A stretch of 14,811 bases of DNA from Rhodococcus sp. IITR03 (GTDB lineage: Bacteria; Actinomycetota; Actinomycetes; Mycobacteriales; Mycobacteriaceae), in the NCBI GenBank assembly GCA_001017865.1, contig LATQ01000210.1, forward strand, positions 1 through 14,811, in the 5' to 3' direction. The notes below the pieces were generated by a model that was not told where the DNA came from, searched no databases, and saw only the letters and a list, made by a program, of their open reading frames with translations. The number at the start of each line of letters is the position of its first letter. Positions within the stretch are counted from its first letter, which is position 1. Position numbers and translations under genes: made by a program. This document shows, one piece after another, positions 1 through 7,569 of this stretch.

Positions 1-436
1 CCGACCGGGTCCGGCGAGATGCGCCGCGACCAGCGCGGCGACCCCGAAGTACGCGCCGTGCGGCAGGCCGGCGACGAAACGGGAGACGACGAGCAGACCG
101 TAGTTCGGGGCCAGCACCGTGGCGGCGTTGCCGAGGGTGAACGCGACCATCAGCGCGACCAGCAGTGTCTTGCGCGGCACGCGAGCGGCGATCGTCGCGA
201 TGAGCGGGGCACCGACGACGACACCGGCCGCGTAGGCGGAGACGACGTGGCCCGCGGTGGGTTCGGAGACCCCGATGCTCGTCGCGATCTCGGGGAGCAA
301 CCCCATGGCGACGAACTCGGTGGTTCCGATCCCGAACCCGCCGAGGGCGAGCGCCACATCACGAGCGTGCGCGCGGGATGTCCGGAGTCGGCGTGGGCAG
401 GATCGTCGAGTGGGCGGCCGGAAGCGTGGTGGTCAT
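1..436 (-). CDS. MFS exporter (AraJ/DHA1-type), N-terminal part, frameshifted
   Basis: Proton-driven efflux permease of the major facilitator superfamily; substrate unknown. An N-terminal leader begins at ATG 436-434 (MTTTLPAAHSTIL...) and runs about 24 residues. The reading frame then changes at about 358-372, and a clean hydrophobic frame continues to base 1: ALGGFGIGTTEFVAMGLLPE (TM1), a segment with AYAAGVVVGAPLIA (TM2), a motif-A-like loop ARVPRKTLL, then SRFVAGLPHGAYFGVAALVA (TM4). These are typical of the arabinose-efflux/chloramphenicol-type DHA1 group. About 120 residues of the usual 390-420 are present; the rest lies left of the window. The frame change needs one extra or two missing bases, with LVM-ALALGG a plausible repair. 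The start is preceded only by a weak, distant AAGG, so it is moderately certain. The substrate cannot be told from this part. Confidence 0.8.
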
Positions 437-595
437 CGGTGAGGAAACCTTCGATCTGTCGAGGGTCCCGGAGCCGGAGGTCGTGGGGCCGGGACGCGGG
501 CGCGCGCGGGGAGCAACGCGGGGCAGCCTCCATTCTGGGGCAGTCCGGCCTCGCACTTCTCCCGCAGCGACGTGAGTTCCGCCATCTCCCGATGG

Positions 596-3331
596 TCAGG
601 TGAGGAAGGTCGTATCCGCCGCTCGGCCTGCGCGCCTCGATCCTCCTGGCGACGAACTTGCCGATCTCGTCCACCCACAGCACGGACGAGCCGACTGCGA
701 CCGCGAGCAGCCACTGCTCGGAGGTGAGGGAGGTGGTGTCCATGAATCCCTGCAGGGCGCCGAGTTGCACGACGCAGATCTGCAGGACGACGACGGCGCC
801 GATCGCGATCCAGATGGTGTGGTTGGTGAACGTCTGCGCCGAGAACACCGATCCGAGATCCGAGCGCACGTTGAACAGGTTGAACACCTGGTAGAAGACG
901 AATGTCGTGAACGCGAGAGTGGTGGCGAACAACGGGTCGGATGCGCTGTCGGGGAACAGTTCCGGTCCGAAGTGCAGGACTGCGATCGTGCCCACCGTCA
1001 TCACGATGCCGAGGCCGAGGATGCGCTGGACCCGGGAGCGTTCGAGCAGGGCCTCGTTCGCGGGCCGCGGTCGTCGCCTCATCGCGTCGGGGGCGGTCGG
1101 GTCGACACCGAGTGCGAGCGCCGGCGGTCCGTCCATGATGATGTTCACCCACAGGATCTGCAGTGCGCTGAAGGCGCGCCACCTGCGAGTCCGAGCACAC
1201 CGGCCGTCAGGAAGATGAGGACGAAGCCCCACGCCGTGGTGAGCTGGAACTTCACGAATTTGACGATGTTGTCGTAGATTCCGCGTCCCTCGGCCACGGC
1301 GGCGACGATGGTCGCGAAGTTGTCGTCGGTGAGGATCATGTCCGCGGCGCCCTTGGAGACGTCGGTTCCCGTGATCCCCATGGCCACACCGATGTCGGAT
1401 TGTTCGAGCGCGGGAGCGTCGTTGACGCCGTCGCCCGTCATCGCGACGATCTGCCCGTCGGCCTGCAGCGCTTCGACGAACCTGATCTTGTGTTCGGGCG
1501 CCACGCGGGCGAGGACGCCGAATTCCTTTGCCCTCCGGCGCAGTTCGTCGTCGGTGAGTTTGTCGAGATCTGAACCGGAGGCAGCCGACCCGCGGATTCC
1601 GAGTTCCTCGGCGATCGCGGAAGCCGTCACCAGATGGTCGCCGGTGATCATGTGCACCGAGATGCCCGCCTCGTGGGCGACGGCGATCGCATCCTCGGCT
1701 TCGGTCCGCGGCGGGTCGACGATGCCGACGATCGCGTGGATCGTCAGGTCGGCCACCTTCTCCTGCAGGGCATCGGTGTCGCCGCGGGGAACGGCATCGA
1801 GGTCGCGACCGGCGATCATGAGGTTCGCAGACCTTCCGACGCGAGCGCCTCCACGGCCCGGTGGATCCTCGCGCGACCGTCGTCGTCGAGCGGAATCGGG
1901 CCGTCGGGGCCGGCGATCGAGGTGGCACGGTCGAGGAGCACACCCGGCGCGCCCTTCACGAAACAGCGGTATCCGCCGTTCGGCAGGGTGTGGAAGGTGG
2001 CCATGTACTTGTAGTCCGAGTCGAACGGCACCTCCGAGATGCGGTTCAGCGCGGCCCGCGCACCCTCGACGTCGATGCCGCCCTTCTCGGCGAGCACCAC
2101 GAGGCACCCTCGGTGGGATCGCCGACCAGCACTCCGTTGCGCACGGTCGCGTCGTTGCACAGTCCCATCCCGAGCAGTGCGTCCGTAAGGTCCGGTGCGG
2201 GCAGACCGTCACCGACGAGGATCTTGCCGTCGGTTCCGTACCGGTGCCGGTGACGCGGAAGGCACGACCCGCGACGAGCAGTCGCTGCACCGTCATCTCG
2301 TTGAGGGTGAGGGTGCCGGTCTTGTCGGTGCAGATGTGGGTGGTGCTGCCGAGCGTCTCGACCGCGGCGAGTCGTTTGACGATCGCACCGCGGGCCGCGA
2401 GACGTGAGGCTCCCATCGCGAGGGTGAAAGCGACGACGGCCGTGAGTCCTTCGGGGATCGTCGCGACCGCCAGCGACACCGCGGTGACGAGGAGATCCGA
2501 CCAGGTCTGTCCCCGCAGCAGACCGAGGACGAACACCAGCGCCACCGTCACGATCGCGACGATCGTCAGGGTCTGGGCGAGCTGGCCGATGCGCCGTTGC
2601 AGCGGCGTCTGTTCGCCACCGGCCGAACCGAGAAGGGTTGCGATGGCACCCATTTCGGTACGCATGCCCGTGCCGGTGACGATCATTGCAGCACGTCCGC
2701 GTGTGACCTCGGTGTTCATGAACAGCATGTCGGTGCGGTCGCCGAGCGGCGCGTCGGGATCGTCGACGACGTCGGCCTGTTTGTCGACGGGCTGGGATTC
2801 ACCGGTGAGGGCAGCCTCGGCGACCTGCAGCCGGACGGCGGTGACGAGTCGGCCGTCGGCCGGGACGGTGTCGCCGGCCTCGAGGAGCACCACGTCTCCG
2901 GGGACGAGTTCGGCGCGGGGCACCTCCGTCCCCCGGCCGTCGCGCAGCACCCGGCTGGTCGACACCGACATCTTCTTCAACGCGGCGAGACTGCTCTCGG
3001 CCCGGGATTCCTGCACGTAGTTCAGCACGGTGTTGAGCGCGATCACCGCGAAGATGACGACGGGGGTCTCCCACTCGCGGGAGACGGTGGCGCTGACCAC
3101 CGCCGCCACGACCAGAACGAGGGTCATCCTGTCGGCCAGCAGCGAGAGCACGCGCCGCCAGGTCGGTACCTTCTTCGCCTCGTCGAGCAGGTTCGGGCCG
3201 TACTCGCCGCGCCGTCGTCCGACCTCGTCCGCGCTCAACCCTCGTTGCGGATCGACCTCGAACGCCTCGGCGACGTCGGTCGCGGCACGGGTGTGCCAAC
3301 TCGAGGTGGTCGCGGGAGCCTGTGCGGACAT
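596..3331 (-). CDS. Type II (Ca2+/CtpF-like) cation-transporting P-type ATPase, frameshifted
   Basis: Membrane pump that couples ATP hydrolysis to cation transport. The start is ATG 3331-3329, with GAGGAG about 10 nt upstream; MSAQAPATTSSW follows. In order: N-terminal cation-ATPase domain; M1-M2 (VLVVAAVVSATVS, VIFAVIALNTVLNYVQES); actuator loop with LTGESQPV; M4 with AVATIPEGL, the PEGL cation site of SERCA-type pumps; phosphorylation site ICTDKTGTLT; N domain with KGAPGVLL; hinge MTGDGVNDAPAL; M5; M6 LWVNIIMDGPPALALG with the SERCA-like N..D pair; M8-M10. No CPx motif is present, so a soft-metal P1B pump is unlikely. Four single-base losses (about 2242, 2107, 1829, 1177) break the frame, and each repair restores family sequence (for example VTGTGYGTDGKI). 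The last 20 codons (600-650) change frame again. The most natural stop is TGA 598-596, giving about 913 aa; a stop at 433 is the alternative. Closest by type to mycobacterial CtpF; the ion is not proven. Confidence 0.88.
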
Positions 3332-3385
3332 CGGCACTCCTCGTTCGGGCTGCTCTCGGCGGATCAGGCGAACACGGTCCTGACG

Positions 3386-3406
3386 GCCGGTTTCACCGTA
3401 ACCGGC
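3386..3406. promoter_or_regulatory. Perfect 7-bp inverted repeat in the ATPase/split-barrel divergent promoter region
   Basis: GCCGGTT (3386-3392), then 7 nt, then AACCGGC (3400-3406). The repeat lies in the 148-nt gap between two divergent genes, 55 nt from the ATPase start and 74 nt from the split-barrel start. Position and symmetry suit a dimeric regulator that controls both directions, but no regulator gene lies beside it and the bound protein is unknown. No convincing DosR-type box was found here. Confidence 0.4.
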
Positions 3407-3464
3407 GGAGCGTTCCACTGCGCCGGAAGCCGGTTCGTGATGTGCTGGATACGGCAGCGGAACC

Positions 3465-3470
3465 GGAGGA
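3465..3470 (+). promoter_or_regulatory. Ribosome binding site that fixes the split-barrel protein start
   Basis: GGAGGA is followed directly by an in-frame GTG at 3471, which is too close to be used. The ATG at 3480 is 9 nt downstream, the normal distance. The protein therefore starts MSDNPNTDD rather than three codons earlier. Confidence 0.75.
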
Positions 3471-3479
3471 GTGAACGCG

Positions 3480-3897
3480 ATGAGCGACAACCCGAACACC
3501 GACGATCCTGTCGTCCCACTCGACGAGGACCAGTGCTGGGACCTGCTCGCGACGGGCAAGGTGGGCCGCCTCGTCACCGTCGTCGGCGGGCGACCGGAGA
3601 TCTATCCCGTCAACTACGTCACCGACGATCGCACGGTGTACTTCCGCAGCGGTGAGGGCAGCAAGCTCTCCGAACTGGCGGTGCACCCGCAGGTGGCCTT
3701 CGAGGTGGACGAGATCCGCGAGGACTCCGCGTGGAGCGTCGTGCTGCACGGACACGCCCGGATCCTGCGGAGCTTCGACGACGCGGCGCGGATCGACGCC
3801 TCGGACTGTCGCCGTGGTTCCCACCCCGAAATACGACTACGTCGCGCTGACGGCCACCGACCTCACCGGGATGCAGCTCACGCTCGTCAAGCGGTGA
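3480..3897 (+). CDS. Pyridoxamine 5'-phosphate oxidase-like (split-barrel) protein, frameshifted
   Basis: Small FMN/F420-binding split-barrel protein of the Pyridox_ox_2 type; substrate unknown. Start ATG 3480 was chosen from the ribosome binding site at 3465-3470. Visible family features: an N-terminal helix with LLATGKVGRLV, strand GRPEIYPVNYV, then TVYFRSGEGSKLSEL and the core strand VAFEVDEI, followed by WSVVLHGHARIL. Two one-base losses in C runs (about 3800 and 3822) break the C-terminus. Restoring them gives DALGLSPWFPTPKYDYVAL, continuing to LTLVKR and TGA 3895-3897, for 139 aa. The CDF gene starts 3 nt after the stop, so the two are probably one transcript; the P-type ATPase is divergent. 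In mycobacteria such proteins often bind flavin or F420 in stress regulons, but nothing here shows which cofactor this one uses. Confidence 0.85.
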
Positions 3898-3900
3898 ACG

Positions 3901-4800
3901 GTGGCGCCCTCTGCGCAGCAGCACCGCCTGTTGATGCGGTTCATGCTGCTGTCGGTGGCGACCGCGCTCGCGACGATGCTGCTGAAGGCATCGGCGGCGT
4001 GGATCACCGGATCGGTGGGTCTGTTGTCGGACGCGCTCGAATCCGGGGTCAACCTCGTCGCGGCGCTCGTCGGTCTCGCGGCGCTACGTCTCGCCGCGAA
4101 GCCGGCCGATGCGAACCACGATTTCGGGCACGGGAAGGCCGAGTACCTCTCCGCCGCGGTCGAGGGCACCATGGTCTTCGCCGCCGCGACGGTGATCCTG
4201 TGGACCTCGGTCGAGCGCCTGATCTCACCGCAGCCGGTGACCGAGGTCGGACTCGGTCTCGGCCTGTCGGCCGGATCGTCGGCGCTCAATCTCGTGGTCG
4301 GTCTGCTGCTCATCCGGCAGGGCCGCGCACACCGGTCGATCACGCTGGTCGCCGACGGGAAACACCTGCTGACGGACGTGTGGACGTCGGCGGGCGTGCT
4401 CGTCGGCGTCGCGCTGGTCGCGCTGTCCGGGTGGGACGTGCTCGACCCGATCGTGGCGATACTCGTCGCCCTGAACATCCTGCGGATCGGCTTCGGGCTC
4501 GTGCGACAGGCGGTCGTCGGCATGCTCGACGCGGTTCTTCCCCCGGAGGACGTGACGGCGGCGAACGCCGTCCTCGACCGCTACCGGGAACCGGGTCAGG
4601 TGACGATCCTGCCGCCGCGCACCCGCGAGTCGGGACGACAGCGGTTCGTCTACCTCACGGTACGAGTGCCGGGCGACTGGACGGTGCGCGCCGGCCACGA
4701 CCTGCTCGACCGCATCGAGGCCGATCTCGGCGAGGCGCTGCCCGGCGTCGTGGTGTTCAGCCATCTCGAGCCCGACCGCGCCCCCACGGGACGCAGATGA
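3901..4800 (+). CDS. Cation diffusion facilitator (CDF) metal exporter
   Basis: Proton-coupled exporter of divalent metals (Zn, Fe, Mn or Co class) in the inner membrane; 299 aa and intact. The GTG start at 3901 lies 3 nt after the preceding stop, which suggests translational coupling. Six membrane segments precede a cytoplasmic ZT-dimer domain. The TM2 metal site reads GLLSDALES..N, with D44, E47 and N51 where FieF has its D45xxxD49 pair. The loop signature HDFGHGKAEYLS (73-84) is present. TM5 holds D152 and the H155xxxD159 site (ADGKHLLTD). The C-terminal domain runs from about residue 210 and ends VVVFSHLEPD, the usual dimer-domain finish. The altered TM2 triad makes a FieF-like specificity uncertain; metal choice cannot be read from sequence alone. 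The 3' end lies 4 nt from the convergent lysE stop, with no terminator between. Confidence 0.92.
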   Translation: MAPSAQQHRLLMRFMLLSVATALATMLLKASAAWITGSVGLLSDALESGVNLVAALVGLAALRLAAKPADANHDFGHGKAEYLSAAVEGTMVFAAATVILWTSVERLISPQPVTEVGLGLGLSAGSSALNLVVGLLLIRQGRAHRSITLVADGKHLLTDVWTSAGVLVGVALVALSGWDVLDPIVAILVALNILRIGFGLVRQAVVGMLDAVLPPEDVTAANAVLDRYREPGQVTILPPRTRESGRQRFVYLTVRVPGDWTVRAGHDLLDRIEADLGEALPGVVVFSHLEPDRAPTGRR

Positions 4801-4804
4801 GTGA

Positions 4805-5407
4805 TCAGGCCGAGGCGACGAGTCCGGCACCGAGGCCGAGCATCAGGACCGCGACGCCGCCGTCGAGGATGCGCCACGAGGACGGCTTGGCGAACCAGGC
4901 GCGCAGATAACGGGCCCCGTACCCGAGGGCGGCGAACCACACGACGCTCGCGGTGATCGCCCCGGCACCGAACCACCACCGGCCGGGGTTGCCGTAATGG
5001 TTGGCCACCGAACCGAGCATGAGCACGGTGTCGAGATAGGTGTGCGGGTTGAGCCAGGTCAGCGCCAGGCAGGTCAGCAGGGCCGCGCCGATGGTGACGG
5101 CACCGCCCGGGGCGGCGGACAGTGCCGACGGCTTCAGCGCGCGACGTGCCGCGAAGAGTCCGTAGCAGATGAGGAAAGCGGCACCCGCCCAACGGATCAC
5201 GTCGATCGCGCCGGGAGCGCGGTCGAGGATCGTCGCGATCCCGGCGATGCCCGCGGTGATGAGCACGGCGTCGGAGATCACGCAGATCGCGATCACAGGC
5301 AGCACGAATCGTCGCGCGATCGCCATGCGCAGGACGAAGGCGTTCTGCGCACCGATGGCGACGATGAGGGACAGACCTGTGACGAATCCGGCGACGACGA
5401 GTGACAT
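4805..5407 (-). CDS. lysE: LysE/ArgO-family basic amino-acid exporter
   Basis: Inner-membrane exporter of L-lysine and L-arginine that prevents toxic build-up when basic amino acids or peptides are abundant. Intact, 200 aa, the usual family length (about 200-235). The N-terminal family signature is GLSLIVAIGAQNAFVLR (residues 11-27). Five to six hydrophobic segments follow, and TWLNPHTYLDTVLMLGSVA is the second conserved block. ATG 5407-5405 is the first start that keeps the complete TM1; its Shine-Dalgarno is weak (CCTAGCG...). It is divergent from the LysR-type gene at 5480, the arrangement of the Corynebacterium glutamicum lysE-lysG pair, in which LysG with lysine, arginine or histidine activates lysE. 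Export of other amino acids cannot be excluded. Confidence 0.93.
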   Translation of the reverse strand: MSLVVAGFVTGLSLIVAIGAQNAFVLRMAIARRFVLPVIAICVISDAVLITAGIAGIATILDRAPGAIDVIRWAGAAFLICYGLFAARRALKPSALSAAPGGAVTIGAALLTCLALTWLNPHTYLDTVLMLGSVANHYGNPGRWWFGAGAITASVVWFAALGYGARYLRAWFAKPSSWRILDGGVAVLMLGLGAGLVASA

Positions 5408-5479
5408 GGCATCGACGCTAGGAATTCTGTCGAGATAAGAACAGTTGATTTTGCTGTACCTGCATTAGAGTTTCTTAAT
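5408..5479. promoter_or_regulatory. lysE-lysG divergent promoter/operator region
   Basis: A 72-nt gap clearly richer in A and T than its surroundings. It holds CTGT (5427-5430), ACAG (5441-5444) and CTGT (5454-5457), which form two overlapping inverted repeats with spacers of 10 and 9 nt. LysR-type activators usually bind such interrupted dyads between divergent genes, so this is the expected LysG site. TTATCT on the minus strand (5433-5438) could be the lysE -10 element. lysG has almost no room for a normal Shine-Dalgarno. Confidence 0.5.
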
Positions 5480-6361
5480 ATGGACCTGGACTTTGCTCAA
5501 CTTCGCACTTTTGCAACGGTATTGGACGAGGGCACTTTCGAGGGTGCGGCGGCTGTTCTCCGCGTCACACCGTCCGCGGTGAGCCAACGCATCAAGTCGC
5601 TCGAACAACACGTCGGTCAGGTACTGCTGCGACGGACCAGGCCCGTCAGCGCGACCGCGGCAGGCGAAGTGGTGATGCGACTTGCCCGGCAGGTCGCGCG
5701 GCTGGAGCAGGACGCCGCCGAGGAACTCGGACTCGGCGCCGACACCGGGAGTTACGCCACGATTCCGCTCGTCGTCAACGCCGACTCGATGTCCACCTGG
5801 ATGCTGCGCGCCCTGGCCCGGATGCCCGTGCGCTACCGAGCCCTGTTCGAACTGCACCGCGAGGACGAGTTCCACTCCACGGATCTGTTGCGCGACGGCA
5901 CCGCCATGGCGGCGGTCACCTCCGTCCCCGAACCCGTGCAGGGCTGCACGTCCGAGAAGCTCGGCGCCATGCGCTATCACGCGATGGCGAGCGTGGACTT
6001 CGCCGAACGCTGGTTCCCCGAGGGTATGACCCCCACCGAACTGCGGGAGGCCCCGATGCTCACCTTCGACCGCAAGGACGACATGCAGGATCGCTTCGTC
6101 CGCAAGCGGACCCGGCGGCGGCTGAATCCGCCGCGCAACTACGTTCCCGGCGCCCTCGAGTTCGTCGAGGCCGCGCGGCTGGGGTTGGGCTGGGCCATGC
6201 TCCCCGACGCGATGGTCGCCGACACGACCGATCTCGTGAGCCTGGCCCCGGACGACCCGATCGCCGTGCCGCTGTACTGGCAGCGGTGGCGGCTGGACTC
6301 TCCCGTTCTCGACGCGCTGACCGATGCGGTCCGTCGCACCGCGCGCGAAGTGCTGCATTGA
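5480..6361 (+). CDS. lysG: LysR-type activator LysG/ArgP of lysE
   Basis: Transcriptional activator expected to sense basic amino acids and turn on lysE. Intact, 293 aa, usual length for LysG/ArgP (290-300). The N-terminal winged helix-turn-helix covers residues 3-62 (FAQLRTFATVLDEGTFEGAA, then LRVTPSAVSQRIKSLEQHVG). The linker helix follows and the periplasmic-binding-protein-like effector domain starts near residue 90. The hallmark ArgP features are the starting MDLDFAQLRTFATVLDEGTF, LLRRTRPVSATAAGE, and the late segment FVEAARLGLGWAMLPDAM. It is divergent from lysE across 72 nt. The start at ATG 5480 has no clear ribosome binding site, so transcription may start very close to it. Family and context agree; binding to 5408-5479 is inference. 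Confidence 0.93.
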   Translation: MDLDFAQLRTFATVLDEGTFEGAAAVLRVTPSAVSQRIKSLEQHVGQVLLRRTRPVSATAAGEVVMRLARQVARLEQDAAEELGLGADTGSYATIPLVVNADSMSTWMLRALARMPVRYRALFELHREDEFHSTDLLRDGTAMAAVTSVPEPVQGCTSEKLGAMRYHAMASVDFAERWFPEGMTPTELREAPMLTFDRKDDMQDRFVRKRTRRRLNPPRNYVPGALEFVEAARLGLGWAMLPDAMVADTTDLVSLAPDDPIAVPLYWQRWRLDSPVLDALTDAVRRTAREVLH

Positions 6362-6392
6362 TCTCCCCGAACCCGACCTTCCGAAACGGGAA

Positions 6393-6424
6393 CGGCCCGA
6401 ACCGGATTGCTCCGGTTCGGGCCG
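6393..6424. terminator. Bidirectional hairpin terminator between lysG and the binding-protein gene
   Basis: CGGCCCGAACCGGA (6393-6406), loop TTGC, TCCGGTTCGGGCCG (6411-6424): a perfect 14-bp stem. It lies 32 nt after the lysG stop and 19 nt after the stop of the convergent binding-protein gene. No long U tract follows on either strand, which is common for actinobacterial terminators. It probably stops both transcripts. Confidence 0.85.
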
Positions 6425-6442
6425 CTCTCGTCGTGATGCGGA

Positions 6443-7538
6443 TCAGTAGTTGAACGCCTCTGCCCAGTGCTGCGAGTACTCGGCCTGACGTTCCACCTCG
6501 GTCAGCGGCATACGCCAGACCTTGTCGGAGTCGAGCGGCGGGAGTTCACGGCCGAGCGCGGTCGGCGGTGCGACGTCGGGTCGCACGCTGTAGTCGCCCA
6601 GCTCGGTGAACAGCTCCTGGCCGCGCTTCGAGAAGTTGTAGTTCATGAACACCTCGGCCGCTTCCGCGTTCTCGGCGGTGGCGGTCCTGCCAGGTAGTAG
6701 TCGAAGGTCACGAAGCCTTCTTCGGGTACGACGAAGTCGATGGGCGCCTTGTCCTCGGTGGCGGTGACGTTCACCGACGCCGAACCCGTGGTCGCGATCG
6801 GCACCTCACCGCGGGCGAAGGCCGTCAGCTTCTGGCCGGCACCGTCGTAGATCGTCGGCTGCAGCGCCGCGAGCTTCTCCCAGTAGCCGTCCTCGAGCTT
6901 CTCCTCGACGAACCAGTTGAGTGCGACGTTGGAACCGCCCGTCGCACCCTGCGAGATGCCGATCTTGCCGCGCCACTTCTCGTCGAGCAGGTCGGCCCAC
7001 GAGGTGGGTGCCTCCTCCTCGGTGATGGCGCGGGTGTTGTAACCGAAGGTCTGCACCACGTTCGTGACCCGGGAGAAGTTGCCGTCCTGGATCACGACCT
7101 CCTCGAGTTCCTCGGTGCCGGGCACGATGTACGGATTCCACACGTCGGCGTCGGTGAAGCTGTCGACGATGTCGTAGTCGGAGGTGCGGATCACGTCGGC
7201 GTTCAGACGGCCTGCGCCCTGCTCGGAGAGCACGCGCTCGGCCAAGCGGCCGGGACGAGGCGCATCAGGTCGACCTTGATGCCGGTGTCGCGGGTGAACG
7301 CCTCGATGAAGGCCTGCTCGTTGGATTCCTGGTAGCTCGAGTACAGACTCAGCGTCTGCGACTTCGCTACCTCGTAGGTCTCCTTGTCGGCGATCGTCTC
7401 GCCGTCGATGACCAGACCATCCGAGGTGTCGACCTCGGCCTGGGAGGTGACACCGTCGGAATCTCCGCCACCGCACGCCGCGAGTGTCGTGGCGAGGACG
7501 ACCGACAGAGCGGTGAGCGCTACTTTGCGCGTTTTCAT
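6443..7538 (-). CDS. ABC transporter substrate-binding lipoprotein (AfuA/PhnS-type), frameshifted
   Basis: Extracytoplasmic binding protein of the iron(III)/2-aminoethylphosphonate/polyamine cluster, lipid-anchored outside the membrane. ATG 7538-7536 has GAAGGA 8-13 nt upstream. The signal peptide MKTRKVALTALSVVLATTLAACGGG has lipobox LAAC with Cys22. The mature part shows LSLYSSYQESNEQAFIEAFTRD, the usual first strand and helix of family-1 binding proteins, then YNTRAI, PTSWADLLDEKWRGKIGI and FMNYNFSKRGQELF near the C-terminus, all typical of this cluster. One-base losses at about 7247 and 6687 break the frame. The repairs read RLVPGRLAERVL and YLAGTATAENAEAAEVFMNY, giving 365 aa. It is the last gene of the operon, 31 nt after the permease. 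A carboxylated ligand such as benzoylformate is inferred from the mdlC linkage; ferric iron is the alternative. Confidence 0.88.
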
Positions 7539-7569
7539 GGTGAGGTCCTTCGTTTCTCGAAAAGTCCGG

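Noticed and set aside
466..494. TCCCGG/CCGGGA inverted repeat after the ATPase
   Set aside because: Only six pairs with a 17-nt spacer in very GC-rich DNA; not convincing as a terminator.
150..1943. A single 597-codon minus-strand frame spanning the ATPase end and MFS start
   Set aside because: Only its middle third encodes ATPase M6-M10; both ends are out of frame with real genes. It results from missing bases, not a fusion protein.
3371..3390. Possible DosR-type box (GGTCC....GGCC) between the ATPase and split-barrel genes
   Set aside because: Too many mismatches to the symmetric GGGAC...GTCCC consensus; GC-rich sequence gives such partial matches by chance.
2597..3655. Long open frame of 352 codons on the plus strand opposite the P-type ATPase
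   Set aside because: It lies antisense to clear ATPase motifs, has no recognisable domain, and has the Arg/Gly/Asp-rich composition of a shadow frame in GC-rich DNA.
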